DNA of 64,000 nucleotides from Caballeronia temeraria (lineage in GTDB: Bacteria > Pseudomonadota > Gammaproteobacteria > Burkholderiales > Burkholderiaceae): NCBI RefSeq assembly GCF_001544795.2, contig NZ_FCOI02000018.1, positions 92,139 through 156,138 on the forward strand. Reading direction: 5' to 3'. Each line of letters begins with the position of its first letter. The first letter of the stretch is position 1. The notes beneath the pieces were generated by a model. The model was not told the origin of the DNA. It ran no database searches and saw only the letters and a list, made by a program, of their open reading frames with translations. Shown here in pieces: positions 1 through 8,233 of this stretch. The position numbers were made by a program, and so were the translations under genes.

Positions 1-793
1 ATCGAGCAGTGCGGGTGGTCTTGCGGCCCTTCTCAAGCAAAGGCAGCGTCGTGTCGTCGACGTGCATGCGCGGCGCCTGCAACTGGTGCGCACGCAGCGG
101 TGGCAGAAGCGCAGCGAGCAATTCTGCTGCGGCCAGCTTCCATTCGCACAGCGTGGCCCGCGGCAGGTGAATACCACGGCGCGCATAGCGCATCTCTTGC
201 CGATTCAACGGCAGATGATCGACGTAGGTGCTCACCAGGATGTTTGCGAGCAGACTCGCGCTCGCGTTACTCTTGGGCAGCGGCGAGGGCTGAGCGCTCG
301 CCGTCACGATGGTCGACTCGCCATCCTTCTTCGCCGCATACTTGAAGCGAATATGTTCGATGACCGTGAGCCTTGACGGCTCGTAATGCAGCGTCTCGCT
401 ACGCTCTTCGCCGATGCGCTCAAGCGCGTCGAATGCGGCCTTCTGTTCGTCGCTCAGGTCATATTCGATGCGCGTGCGTGGCAAGTCCTTTGGCAGCGCG
501 GGGCGTCCCTTGCGGCTGTGCCCTGTGACTTGAACCTTCGCCGGCTCGGGAGGAACGGGAATATCTATGGCGGCGTCAAACAGCTCGGCCTGACCCGCCA
601 GGCGCTCAGAGCTCGCGCCGAAGCGTGCGCGATTGAGTTGTGCAATCTGATGCTGAAGGCTTTCCAGTTGCTCCCACAACACGCACGCGAGCCGGTTCTG
701 TTCGAGTGCAAAGGCTTGCAGAGCCTCGAGCTCCAGTGGCAGATCCCCGGCAGTGACGGCGGCGGGCAGCATGTCAACCATGATGCCCAACAT
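1..793 (-). CDS. tnpC: IS66 transposase TnpC, 3' end outside window
   Basis: This is the N-terminal 264 residues or so of the IS66 DDE transposase, identical to residues 1-264 of the copy at 1665-3161. It covers the leucine-rich N-terminal helix and the beginning of the catalytic domain, including the HVDDTTLPLL motif with the first catalytic Asp at about residue 246. The start at 793 is the same ATG as in copy 2. The remaining catalytic residues lie beyond the left edge, so whether this copy is intact cannot be judged. Confidence 0.88.
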   Translation of the reverse strand, partial: MLGIMVDMLPAAVTAGDLPLELEALQAFALEQNRLACVLWEQLESLQHQIAQLNRARFGASSERLAGQAELFDAAIDIPVPPEPAKVQVTGHSRKGRPALPKDLPRTRIEYDLSDEQKAAFDALERIGEERSETLHYEPSRLTVIEHIRFKYAAKKDGESTIVTASAQPSPLPKSNASASLLANILVSTYVDHLPLNRQEMRYARRGIHLPRATLCEWKLAAAELLAALLPPLRAHQLQAPRMHVDDTTLPLLEKGRKTTRTAR

Positions 794-843
794 GCGCGAC
801 GTTTACAAGCTTCGTAAGCGCTGCGCGCGATTCCGGGCAGCGC

Positions 844-1191
844 TTAAGCCACGCGCGTCACGGCGACGGCGCGATGAGGTTCGCGCGCTGGAATCTCTAT
901 ACCTTCGAGCCATGCATTGAGCTCCGCGAGCGTGAATCCACGTTGCGCCAGCGCTGCGGGTGATGGGAAATGCCCATGTTCAAGCCGCTTGTACCAGAGC
1001 GCGAACCCCGTTCGATCCCAATACAGGCACTTCACCTTCGTGCGGTCCCGGCCGACGAACACGAACAGGTTGCCCGAAGCCGGCTTCTGAGCAAGAAGCG
1101 GTTCGACCAGATAAGACAGCGTGTCGATCGACTTGCGCATGTCGACCGGCTCGCGGCAGATGTAGGCTCGGACGTCAGCGGCGATCAGCAC
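844..1191 (-). CDS. tnpB: IS66 accessory protein TnpB (Orf2)
   Basis: 115 residues, normal for IS66 TnpB. The family signature REPVDMRKSIDTL is near the N-terminus, followed by GNLFVFVGRDRTKVK and LYWDRTGFALWYKRLE. The protein is required for IS66 transposition but its mechanism is unclear. The start overlaps the 3' end of tnpA by 7 bases, which suggests translational coupling. It differs from the second copy only by Thr instead of Ala in the MRKSID(T/A)LSY segment, caused by the single noticed base difference between the copies. Confidence 0.92.
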   Translation of the reverse strand: MLIAADVRAYICREPVDMRKSIDTLSYLVEPLLAQKPASGNLFVFVGRDRTKVKCLYWDRTGFALWYKRLEHGHFPSPAALAQRGFTLAELNAWLEGIEIPAREPHRAVAVTRVA

Positions 1192-1610
1192 CGTGCACCG
1201 CCAAGCTGTCCGAGCACGAAGCGCACAATGCGCTCAGCATGCACGCCACTCATTTCGATGCGAACGCCGGCAATCGATAACGTCACGCGATCACGCGTCG
1301 ATGACGATGACGACGGCGTATCGGCGGAAGCAGATGATGGTGTCGCCGCAGGCTCACCTTCCAGGCGAGCAATGACGAACGCGGCGTCGGCCGTCACGGC
1401 CAGCGGACTCGTTGCAGGCGTCTCGCCCGCAAACTTCTTGCGCCACAATCCAAAAGTGCTGACGGCAAGACCTTGTTCGCGACAGAAGCGCCGAGTGCCA
1501 ACGCCGCTCATCTTCCATGCGGCGACCATCTCGCGCCAGAATGCTTCGCCTTGGCGAGGGCGCCGAGCCCCCGTTCGCACGACAGCTCGCCCCATCACGT
1601 CGTCGTCCAT
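1185..1610 (-). CDS. tnpA: IS66 accessory protein TnpA (Orf1), HTH
   Basis: First gene of the IS66 operon. It encodes a helix-turn-helix protein with EAFWREMVAAWKMSG and GLAVSTFGLWRKKF, followed by a variable, Ser/Thr-rich linker. I chose the ATG at 1610 because GGGAG lies seven bases upstream. A GTG at 1664 in the same frame would add 18 residues and lies almost at the element terminus. The 3' end overlaps tnpB. Confidence 0.85.
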   Translation of the reverse strand: MDDDVMGRAVVRTGARRPRQGEAFWREMVAAWKMSGVGTRRFCREQGLAVSTFGLWRKKFAGETPATSPLAVTADAAFVIARLEGEPAATPSSASADTPSSSSSTRDRVTLSIAGVRIEMSGVHAERIVRFVLGQLGGARC

Positions 1611-1664
1611 CGCATCACTCCCATCACTACGATGGCGAAACCTTCGCATCATGCACCCTGACAC

Positions 1665-3161
1665 TCAAGACGGGATGCGCTGACAGATACTTTCCTTCAG
1701 CCATGCATACGGTTCGAAACCGTTTAAGCGAGCCGTCCCGAGCAATGAATACATGGTGGCCGTCGCACGAGCGCCTCGCGGTGAGCCCGCGAACGTCCAG
1801 TTGACTCTTCCAAGCGCGATCGGCCGGATTTGCCGTTCCAACGCGTTGTTGTCGGGTAACAGAACACCGCTCTCTGTGTAGCGTATCAGCGCTTGCCAAT
1901 GACGTAACGCGTAGCCGAACGCTTTGGCGAGCGGTGCCTGAGTCGGCAAACCCATGACGTTTCCTTCCAACCATTGCCGGAACTGCGCTAATACCGGCAA
2001 GGTCTCCGCTTGCCGCGCCGCATATTTGCGGTCAGGGGTCTGGTGGTTGATTCGCGACTCAATGGCGTATAGCTGGGCGATCCACTGCAGCGCCTGTGCC
2101 GCAAGTCCCGGCTTGCTTTGGGTCTTGGCGATTTCAAAGAACCGACGGCGGCAATGCGCCCAACAACCGACCGCGATGATGTCGCCGGTCTCATAAAGGG
2201 CCTCGTGCCCGCTGTATGCGTCGGCCTGCAAGTAGCCCTTGTAAGTTTTTAGGTAACCTTGCGGATGCGAGCCCGCGCGCGATTCAGCGAACTGGAACAC
2301 GACCGCCGGAGGGTGATCGACCCAAACGCCGTTCTCCTCGCGTTGGCCCGCGCCCAGATAGCCCCATAATCGAGCAGTGCGGGTGGTCTTGCGGCCCTTC
2401 TCAAGCAAAGGCAGCGTCGTGTCGTCGACGTGCATGCGCGGCGCCTGCAACTGGTGCGCACGCAGCGGTGGCAGAAGCGCAGCGAGCAATTCTGCTGCGG
2501 CCAGCTTCCATTCGCACAGCGTGGCCCGCGGCAGGTGAATACCACGGCGCGCATAGCGCATCTCTTGCCGATTCAACGGCAGATGATCGACGTAGGTGCT
2601 CACCAGGATGTTTGCGAGCAGACTCGCGCTCGCGTTACTCTTGGGCAGCGGCGAGGGCTGAGCGCTCGCCGTCACGATGGTCGACTCGCCATCCTTCTTC
2701 GCCGCATACTTGAAGCGAATATGTTCGATGACCGTGAGCCTTGACGGCTCGTAATGCAGCGTCTCGCTACGCTCTTCGCCGATGCGCTCAAGCGCGTCGA
2801 ATGCGGCCTTCTGTTCGTCGCTCAGGTCATATTCGATGCGCGTGCGTGGCAAGTCCTTTGGCAGCGCGGGGCGTCCCTTGCGGCTGTGCCCTGTGACTTG
2901 AACCTTCGCCGGCTCGGGAGGAACGGGAATATCTATGGCGGCGTCAAACAGCTCGGCCTGACCCGCCAGGCGCTCAGAGCTCGCGCCGAAGCGTGCGCGA
3001 TTGAGTTGTGCAATCTGATGCTGAAGGCTTTCCAGTTGCTCCCACAACACGCACGCGAGCCGGTTCTGTTCGAGTGCAAAGGCTTGCAGAGCCTCGAGCT
3101 CCAGTGGCAGATCCCCGGCAGTGACGGCGGCGGGCAGCATGTCAACCATGATGCCCAACAT
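1665..3161 (-). CDS. tnpC: IS66 transposase TnpC with replaced C-terminus
   Basis: 498 residues. The DDE catalytic triad is visible: Asp in HVDDTTLPLL (about 246), Asp in GYLQADAYSGH (about 314) and Glu in NALERQIRPIAL (about 441). The N-terminal region has the LESLQHQIAQLNRARFGASSERL helix, but the usual cysteines of the IS66 zinc-binding segment are not seen. After YAWLKES the frame enters the end of copy 1, adds ICQRIPS and stops. Family members normally continue about 20 residues to a conserved DELLP-type end, so the terminus is chimeric. Activity is uncertain. Confidence 0.85.
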   Translation of the reverse strand: MLGIMVDMLPAAVTAGDLPLELEALQAFALEQNRLACVLWEQLESLQHQIAQLNRARFGASSERLAGQAELFDAAIDIPVPPEPAKVQVTGHSRKGRPALPKDLPRTRIEYDLSDEQKAAFDALERIGEERSETLHYEPSRLTVIEHIRFKYAAKKDGESTIVTASAQPSPLPKSNASASLLANILVSTYVDHLPLNRQEMRYARRGIHLPRATLCEWKLAAAELLAALLPPLRAHQLQAPRMHVDDTTLPLLEKGRKTTRTARLWGYLGAGQREENGVWVDHPPAVVFQFAESRAGSHPQGYLKTYKGYLQADAYSGHEALYETGDIIAVGCWAHCRRRFFEIAKTQSKPGLAAQALQWIAQLYAIESRINHQTPDRKYAARQAETLPVLAQFRQWLEGNVMGLPTQAPLAKAFGYALRHWQALIRYTESGVLLPDNNALERQIRPIALGRVNWTFAGSPRGARATATMYSLLGTARLNGFEPYAWLKESICQRIPS

Positions 3162-3211
3162 GCGCGACGTTTACAAGCTTCGTAAGCGCTGCGCGCGATT
3201 CCGGGCAGCGC

Positions 3212-3559
3212 TTAAGCCACGCGCGTCACGGCGACGGCGCGATGAGGTTCGCGCGCTGGAATCTCTATACCTTCGAGCCATGCATTGAGCTCCGCGAGCG
3301 TGAATCCACGTTGCGCCAGCGCTGCGGGTGATGGGAAATGCCCATGTTCAAGCCGCTTGTACCAGAGCGCGAACCCCGTTCGATCCCAATACAGGCACTT
3401 CACCTTCGTGCGGTCCCGGCCGACGAACACGAACAGGTTGCCCGAAGCCGGCTTCTGAGCAAGAAGCGGTTCGACCAGATAAGACAGCGCGTCGATCGAC
3501 TTGCGCATGTCGACCGGCTCGCGGCAGATGTAGGCTCGGACGTCAGCGGCGATCAGCAC
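3212..3559 (-). CDS. tnpB: IS66 accessory protein TnpB, copy 2
   Basis: 115 residues, identical to the protein at 844-1191 except Ala for Thr after MRKSID. Its start overlaps the end of the preceding tnpA by 7 bases, as in copy 1. It appears intact. Confidence 0.92.
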   Translation of the reverse strand: MLIAADVRAYICREPVDMRKSIDALSYLVEPLLAQKPASGNLFVFVGRDRTKVKCLYWDRTGFALWYKRLEHGHFPSPAALAQRGFTLAELNAWLEGIEIPAREPHRAVAVTRVA

Positions 3560-3978
3560 CGTGCACCGCCAAGCTGTCCGAGCACGAAGCGCACAATGCG
3601 CTCAGCATGCACGCCACTCATTTCGATGCGAACGCCGGCAATCGATAACGTCACGCGATCACGCGTCGATGACGATGACGACGGCGTATCGGCGGAAGCA
3701 GATGATGGTGTCGCCGCAGGCTCACCTTCCAGGCGAGCAATGACGAACGCGGCGTCGGCCGTCACGGCCAGCGGACTCGTTGCAGGCGTCTCGCCCGCAA
3801 ACTTCTTGCGCCACAATCCAAAAGTGCTGACGGCAAGACCTTGTTCGCGACAGAAGCGCCGAGTGCCAACGCCGCTCATCTTCCATGCGGCGACCATCTC
3901 GCGCCAGAATGCTTCGCCTTGGCGAGGGCGCCGAGCCCCCGTTCGCACGACAGCTCGCCCCATCACGTCGTCGTCCAT
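3553..3978 (-). CDS. tnpA: IS66 accessory protein TnpA, copy 2
   Basis: Identical to the TnpA of copy 1. It is an HTH protein of about 141 residues from the ATG at 3978, which has GGGAG seven bases upstream; a GTG at 4032 is an alternative start. It is the first gene of the element, reading away from the disrupted DUF4239 gene. Confidence 0.85.
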   Translation of the reverse strand: MDDDVMGRAVVRTGARRPRQGEAFWREMVAAWKMSGVGTRRFCREQGLAVSTFGLWRKKFAGETPATSPLAVTADAAFVIARLEGEPAATPSSASADTPSSSSSTRDRVTLSIAGVRIEMSGVHAERIVRFVLGQLGGARC

Positions 3979-4056
3979 CGCATCACTCCCATCACTACGA
4001 TGGCGAAACCTTCGCATCATGCACCCTGACACTCAAGACGGGATGCGCTGACAGAT

Positions 4057-4777
4057 ACGTTTCACCCGGATGAGGCCGTTTCGCGGGCTATCAATGTCAG
4101 CGATGAGTGTGAACGAAATCGAAACATTCAACGGCATGATCATGAGGAAGCGTCTCCCCGGTCTTGAACTCCGCGTGCCGTATCCGATCAGGACGTTGCA
4201 GAAGAAACCGATGATGACCATGAGCGCCCATGCCAAGGCCGGGATATGGTTCCACCAGGCAGCTTGTGTATAGCCCTGCGTATTGATGACATCGTTCATT
4301 CCGGCGGTCGCCAGTGCGGTGAGCGGACTTGGTTGCGCGTTCGCGCCGGAGCGCGCGGCCGTCCAAAGTTTCGATTGCAACTGAGCCGTCGTCGTATTGA
4401 TGCTGAAGTTCATCGCCGTCACCGGTCTGATAAAACTTGATTCGCTGAGCGATATGCGCTCCAAGAAGCGTACGGATCTCCGAAGCCTGGGCTGTCGGGA
4501 GGAGTTCGGCACGCAGCAACTCCGTCCCGATCGCATTCGCTTCCTCTTCTTCTAGGTTTTTCCGCTGATCGTAGCGTCCCACCGCCATCGAAAGGCTGAA
4601 GCCGATGACCAGAGCGAGAAGGGTTAAAGCCGCCGACTGCACAACCCCGAAGTCCTCACGCATGTCGTCTGCCATCGGTCGCGCTCGGCGTAATACCGAG
4701 CCGAGGTAGGCAGCTACGGACATCAGGAACAAAGTGAGCACGAGAAAGGTAATTGGATGGCTAACCAGCTTTGGCAC
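4057..4777 (-). pseudogene. DUF4239 membrane protein, frameshifted and cut by IS66
   Basis: The N-terminal part starts at a GTG at 4777 with AAGGAG eight bases upstream. It has an N-terminal membrane helix (ITFLVLTLFLMSVAAYL), a second helix (AALTLLALVIGFSLSMAV) and the EEEEANAIGTELLRAELLP segment typical of DUF4239 proteins. After FYQTGDGDEL, near 4410, homology continues in another frame (INTTTAQLQSKLW, then two membrane helices around WWNHIPALAWALMVIIGFF). The second frame enters IS66 at 4056 just after SPRNGLIRV, so only the last residues are lost. The gene is doubly broken. It lies 34 bases after the next upstream gene and was probably cotranscribed with it. Confidence 0.82.
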
Positions 4778-4811
4778 GTTCGGCTCCTTCCGGGTCTGTC
4801 GCAGGTAGCGC

Positions 4812-6017
4812 TCAAAGAAGCGCCTTCACAATTTTTCCGATCACGGCGGGAAGGGGAAACTGCATGACGGCTATGAAGAGCATGGGTGCCGAGGCAGGCG
4901 CCACAATGGCCAGCAACCCGAGCTTGGTAAACGGAAAGGGCTTGATGCGACGGACCGCCTCATAGATGCTGTGCACGTCGGCGACGGGGCCGAGCTCCGG
5001 TGCGTCGAGGATCTCTGGCGACCCAATATCCTCGCCGGTAGTCCAGCGCCGGTGTACAAGCCGACCGTGCCGTCCGACCAAAGACCCATACTCGAGCGTG
5101 GCGCGATGTTCAAGCCGCGTGAGCATGAGAACAAGCGGCGCGAACGGAAGCAAAAGGACGATCGAGACCAGAGCGGCGGCGCCCAACAACAAGCCCTTCA
5201 TGGTCATCGGATCGACGCCATGGTAGACAACGTCGTGGGCGAACGCCGCAGCGACGACCGCGGAGACTGCGAAGGCGACAGGACTAAACACGAAGGCCAG
5301 TCGTTCAACGAAGGCAAGTCCCCCGGCCCGATCGGGATGGGTCGGGACGAGCGAGAGCGGAAGTCTCGCCAGATTCAGCATCAGGATGAAGACGATGCAG
5401 GCCCGCCAGATCCACGCCAACACAAGAGCGGTGAAGATTGGGCGGACAACGAGGATGAACCACCAACCCGCAAACGGTATTCGGTCGGACGTATTGATCC
5501 AGCCAACGTCCTCGTTGGGGGAAAGGAGAACGCCGGCACTAGCCCACGCGACGACACAACCCAGAATTAAGACCCACGGCAAGACGCGACGCTTAAGCCG
5601 AACGACGCCCGCAATGGCCCCGTCGAATTTGGGCATGTCGGCAGGTAAGACAAGGCCCGTCTCCAGGAAGTATCGTAGGAACGGCCGAAATGATCGTTGC
5701 GCCGTTTGCTCGGCGATGATGAGCAGCGGGATCGCGATAAGGCAGCGGACATGAATACCGAAGTGTGAAGCAAGCGAGTCCTCGCCATGAGTCAGTGACG
5801 CGCGGCCAGTCGCAAGAGCCCATAGAGCGATGGGAAGCCAGCAAATGGCGGCCAGGAAAAGCGCGCGCCTAGCGACGCCTAAACCTTCAGACGGTATCAG
5901 GCCGATTCGTCGCTGGAAGCGAAAGGCGGCATCGTCGCCGACGATCGAGAACGCCAACGAGGGATGCTCAGATCCCGCACTCAAAGCGCCATTCGGATGT
6001 TCGTCTGATGCGCGCAT
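4812..6017 (-). CDS. multi-pass membrane protein of unknown function
   Basis: 401 residues with about seven predicted membrane segments, for example FLAAICWLPIALWALATG near 55, LPWVLILGCVVAWASAGVLL near 150, a long hydrophobic stretch at 185-220, FSPVAFAVSAVVAAAFA near 245, and LLGAAALVSIVLLLPFAPLVLML near 280. I do not recognise the family and no catalytic motif stands out. The N-terminal 40 residues are cytoplasmic-looking. It precedes the broken DUF4239 gene in a likely two-gene unit. The upstream region contains the palindrome cluster at 6088-6163, which lies between this gene and the divergent sulfatase gene. Confidence 0.75.
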   Translation of the reverse strand: MRASDEHPNGALSAGSEHPSLAFSIVGDDAAFRFQRRIGLIPSEGLGVARRALFLAAICWLPIALWALATGRASLTHGEDSLASHFGIHVRCLIAIPLLIIAEQTAQRSFRPFLRYFLETGLVLPADMPKFDGAIAGVVRLKRRVLPWVLILGCVVAWASAGVLLSPNEDVGWINTSDRIPFAGWWFILVVRPIFTALVLAWIWRACIVFILMLNLARLPLSLVPTHPDRAGGLAFVERLAFVFSPVAFAVSAVVAAAFAHDVVYHGVDPMTMKGLLLGAAALVSIVLLLPFAPLVLMLTRLEHRATLEYGSLVGRHGRLVHRRWTTGEDIGSPEILDAPELGPVADVHSIYEAVRRIKPFPFTKLGLLAIVAPASAPMLFIAVMQFPLPAVIGKIVKALL

Positions 6018-6087
6018 CTCCGACTCTCCATGAACGGTTTGTCGTGGAATATGGCATCAGACGGTCGACCAATGCTATTGGGATGAC

Positions 6088-6163
6088 GGGCAATGCCATT
6101 GCCCTTAGGGGCAGTTCGTTTCTCGGTGGGTAGCCATTGCCCCGAGGGGCAATGCCGTTGCCC
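6088..6163. repeat. cluster of GGGCAATG palindromes between divergent genes
   Basis: Three overlapping or adjacent inverted repeats share the half-site GGGCAATG. At 6088-6104 the arms GGGCAATG and CATTGCCC flank one base. At 6135-6154 there is a perfect 9 bp arm pair, CATTGCCCC and GGGGCAATG, around GA. At 6147-6163 the second arm is reused to make GGGCAATGCCGTTGCCC. The cluster sits 73 bases upstream of the sulfatase start and between two divergent genes. This fits an operator with several sites, though a short palindromic repeat family is also possible. Confidence 0.6.
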
Positions 6164-6235
6164 AATATCCCTATGGTGCTCCCCAGCGTTGGCGTGAATG
6201 ATTCTTAACGTCGTTCTTTCCAACAGGGGTAGAAC

Positions 6236-8203
6236 ATGTCCATGAAACGTAGCTGGCTGGCCGCTCTTGCCATCTTGGCTTTCAACGCGACTGTGACCGT
6301 GACGAGCGCCGCGCCCAACCCGGCGACCGACGCCACACGCAAGGCCAACCAGGCAGTCGCCGACTACCTGCCGTTTTCGAACACCCAGGACCTCGAGGAC
6401 GTGCGGCGCGGCTTCATTGCCGATTTGCCGAGTGCAGTGATCAAAGGCAGCGCCGGCAACACCGTTATCGATCTCTCCCAATATGATTTTCTGCACCAGA
6501 GCGGCCCCGCTCCGGCCACGGTGAATCCCAGCCTATGGCGGCAGTCGGAACTGCTGTCGACGCGCGGACTCTTCAAGGTGATCGATGGTATCTATCAGGT
6601 GCGCAACATCGACCTCGCGAACATGACCTTCATTCGCGGAAAGACGGGCTGGGTCGTCATCGATCCGCTGACGTCGACCGAGACCGCGAAGGCCGCGCTC
6701 GATTTGGTCAACGACAAGGTTGAGCGTTTGCCCGTGACCGGCGTCATCTTCACGCATTCGCACGTCGATCACTTCGCGGGTATTCGGGCGGTCGTCGACG
6801 AAGCGGACGCGCGCTCAGGCAAGATACCGGTCGTCGCGCCCGAAGGTTTCATGGAAGAAGCCGTCAGCGAAAACGTCTTCGCCGGCAACGTGATGAGTCG
6901 GCGCGCGTCGTACATGTACGGCAATCTGCTGCCGAAGAATCCCGAAGGCACAGTCGGCGGTGGTCTCGGACTCACGACCGCGGCGGGCACCATCACGCTG
7001 TTCCCGCCGAACAAGATCATCGACAAGACCGGCGAGAAGATGACCATCGACGGCATCGACATCGTCTTCCAGATGGCGCCCGGCACCGAAGCACCCGCCG
7101 AGATGCTGTTCTACTTCCCGCAGTTCAAGGCAATCGACCTGGCCGAGGATGCCAATCACACGCTGCACAACCTCCTGACGCTGCGCGGCGCGAAAGTGCG
7201 CAGCGCGCAGAAATGGACGAGCACGCTCGACGAAACCATCGACATGTGGGGCAGCGACGCCGTCGTGTCTTTCGGCAGTCACCACTGGCCGCAGTGGGGC
7301 AATCAGCGCGTCGTCGAACATCTGGAGAAGCAGCGCGACCTATACAAGTACATCAACGACCAGGTGTTGCGCATGGCCAACCAGGGCTTGACGATGAACG
7401 AGATCGCCGAGCAGTTCAAGCTGCCCGACAGCCTCGCCAAGGAGTTCTACAACCGCGGCTATTACGGTGATCTCAAGCACAACGTACGCGCGACATACCA
7501 ACTGTATCTCGGTTTCTGGGACGGCAACCCGGCGAACTTCAACCCGTATCCGCCGGCGGAAGAGGCCAAGAAGTACGTCGCCATGGTTGGCGCGGCCAAA
7601 ATGATCGACACCGCGAAGGCCGCATACAGGCAAGGAGATTACCGCTGGGCTGCGACCGTTGCAAACGAGGTTGTCTTCGCCGATCCGCAGAATCGTGAGG
7701 CGCGCAGCGTCGAAGCAGACGCGCTGGAACAACTGGGCTATCAGGCGGAATCGGGACCGGCGCGCAACTTTTATCTATCGGGCGCGCAGGAGTTGCGCGG
7801 CGGTGTACAGAAGGCGGCGACCCCCAACACGAGTTCGCCCGACATCATTCGCGGCATGACGACGGATATGTTCCTCGACTTCCTGGCCATTCACCTCAAC
7901 GGACCGCGAGCGGGCAACAAGTCATATGTCTACAATCTGAGCTTCCCTGACACGAAAGAGCAGTACGTGTTGACAGTGAAAAATGGGGTGATGAACTATC
8001 GAAAGAACAAGCAACTCGACAAGACGGACGGCACCGTCACGTTGAATCGCACAACGCTTGACGACATTGCCCTCGGAAAAATCAAGCTTGGCAATCTCGC
8101 CGAGAGCGGTCAGGTTAAGATCGATGGCGACTCGGCGAAGTTCAAGGACATGCTCGGAAACTTCGACAAGTTTGATTTCTGGTTCACGATCGCCGAGCCT
8201 TGA
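6236..8203 (+). CDS. exported alkyl sulfatase, metallo-beta-lactamase fold
   Basis: 655 residues, the usual length of SdsA1/BDS1-type alkylsulfatases, which hydrolyse primary alkyl sulfates such as dodecyl sulfate to alcohol and sulfate. A signal peptide (KRSWLAALAILAFNATVTVTSA) leads to the periplasm. The MBL zinc motif THSHVDHFAG is near residue 180, followed by the family-typical ALDLVNDK and GSHHWPQWGN segments. After about residue 440 comes the dimerisation region (ANEVVFADPQNREARSVEAD), and the end is an SCP2-like lipid-binding domain. The start ATG at 6236 precedes a second ATG at 6242. The upstream palindrome cluster suggests induced control, and the convergent kinase downstream is a possible partner. 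Confidence 0.93.
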   Translation: MSMKRSWLAALAILAFNATVTVTSAAPNPATDATRKANQAVADYLPFSNTQDLEDVRRGFIADLPSAVIKGSAGNTVIDLSQYDFLHQSGPAPATVNPSLWRQSELLSTRGLFKVIDGIYQVRNIDLANMTFIRGKTGWVVIDPLTSTETAKAALDLVNDKVERLPVTGVIFTHSHVDHFAGIRAVVDEADARSGKIPVVAPEGFMEEAVSENVFAGNVMSRRASYMYGNLLPKNPEGTVGGGLGLTTAAGTITLFPPNKIIDKTGEKMTIDGIDIVFQMAPGTEAPAEMLFYFPQFKAIDLAEDANHTLHNLLTLRGAKVRSAQKWTSTLDETIDMWGSDAVVSFGSHHWPQWGNQRVVEHLEKQRDLYKYINDQVLRMANQGLTMNEIAEQFKLPDSLAKEFYNRGYYGDLKHNVRATYQLYLGFWDGNPANFNPYPPAEEAKKYVAMVGAAKMIDTAKAAYRQGDYRWAATVANEVVFADPQNREARSVEADALEQLGYQAESGPARNFYLSGAQELRGGVQKAATPNTSSPDIIRGMTTDMFLDFLAIHLNGPRAGNKSYVYNLSFPDTKEQYVLTVKNGVMNYRKNKQLDKTDGTVTLNRTTLDDIALGKIKLGNLAESGQVKIDGDSAKFKDMLGNFDKFDFWFTIAEP

Positions 8204-8233
8204 TACGCGGGTGGTGTACTCCGCATTCGTGGG

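Larger units (their letters stand above)
1..1688 (-). mobile_element. IS66-family element, copy 1 (left part outside window)
   Basis: This stretch holds tnpA, tnpB and the 5' part of tnpC in the usual IS66 order on the minus strand. It matches 2369-4056 base for base at an offset of 2368, apart from one difference noticed (T at 1122, C at 3490). Identity ends at 1688, where the next base differs from the matching position in copy 2, so the tnpA-side terminus lies at or just inside 1688. The other end is outside the window. Near-identity of the copies points to recent transposition or duplication. Confidence 0.9.
1689..4056 (-). mobile_element. IS66-family element, copy 2, left end missing
   Basis: Complete tnpA and tnpB and an almost complete tnpC on the minus strand, in direct orientation with copy 1. 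The right terminus at 4056 cuts into the DUF4239 gene. The left side does not end in a recognisable inverted repeat: tnpC runs straight into the terminus of copy 1 and lacks the usual IS66 C-terminus of about 20 residues. The simplest reading is that copy 1 inserted into the 3' part of copy 2 tnpC, with the lost tail lying left of the window. A deletion between two copies would give the same picture. Confidence 0.85.

Noticed and set aside
970..1683. 237-codon frame antisense to IS66 tnpA and tnpB
   Set aside because: Shadow of the real IS66 genes; repeated identically in both copies.
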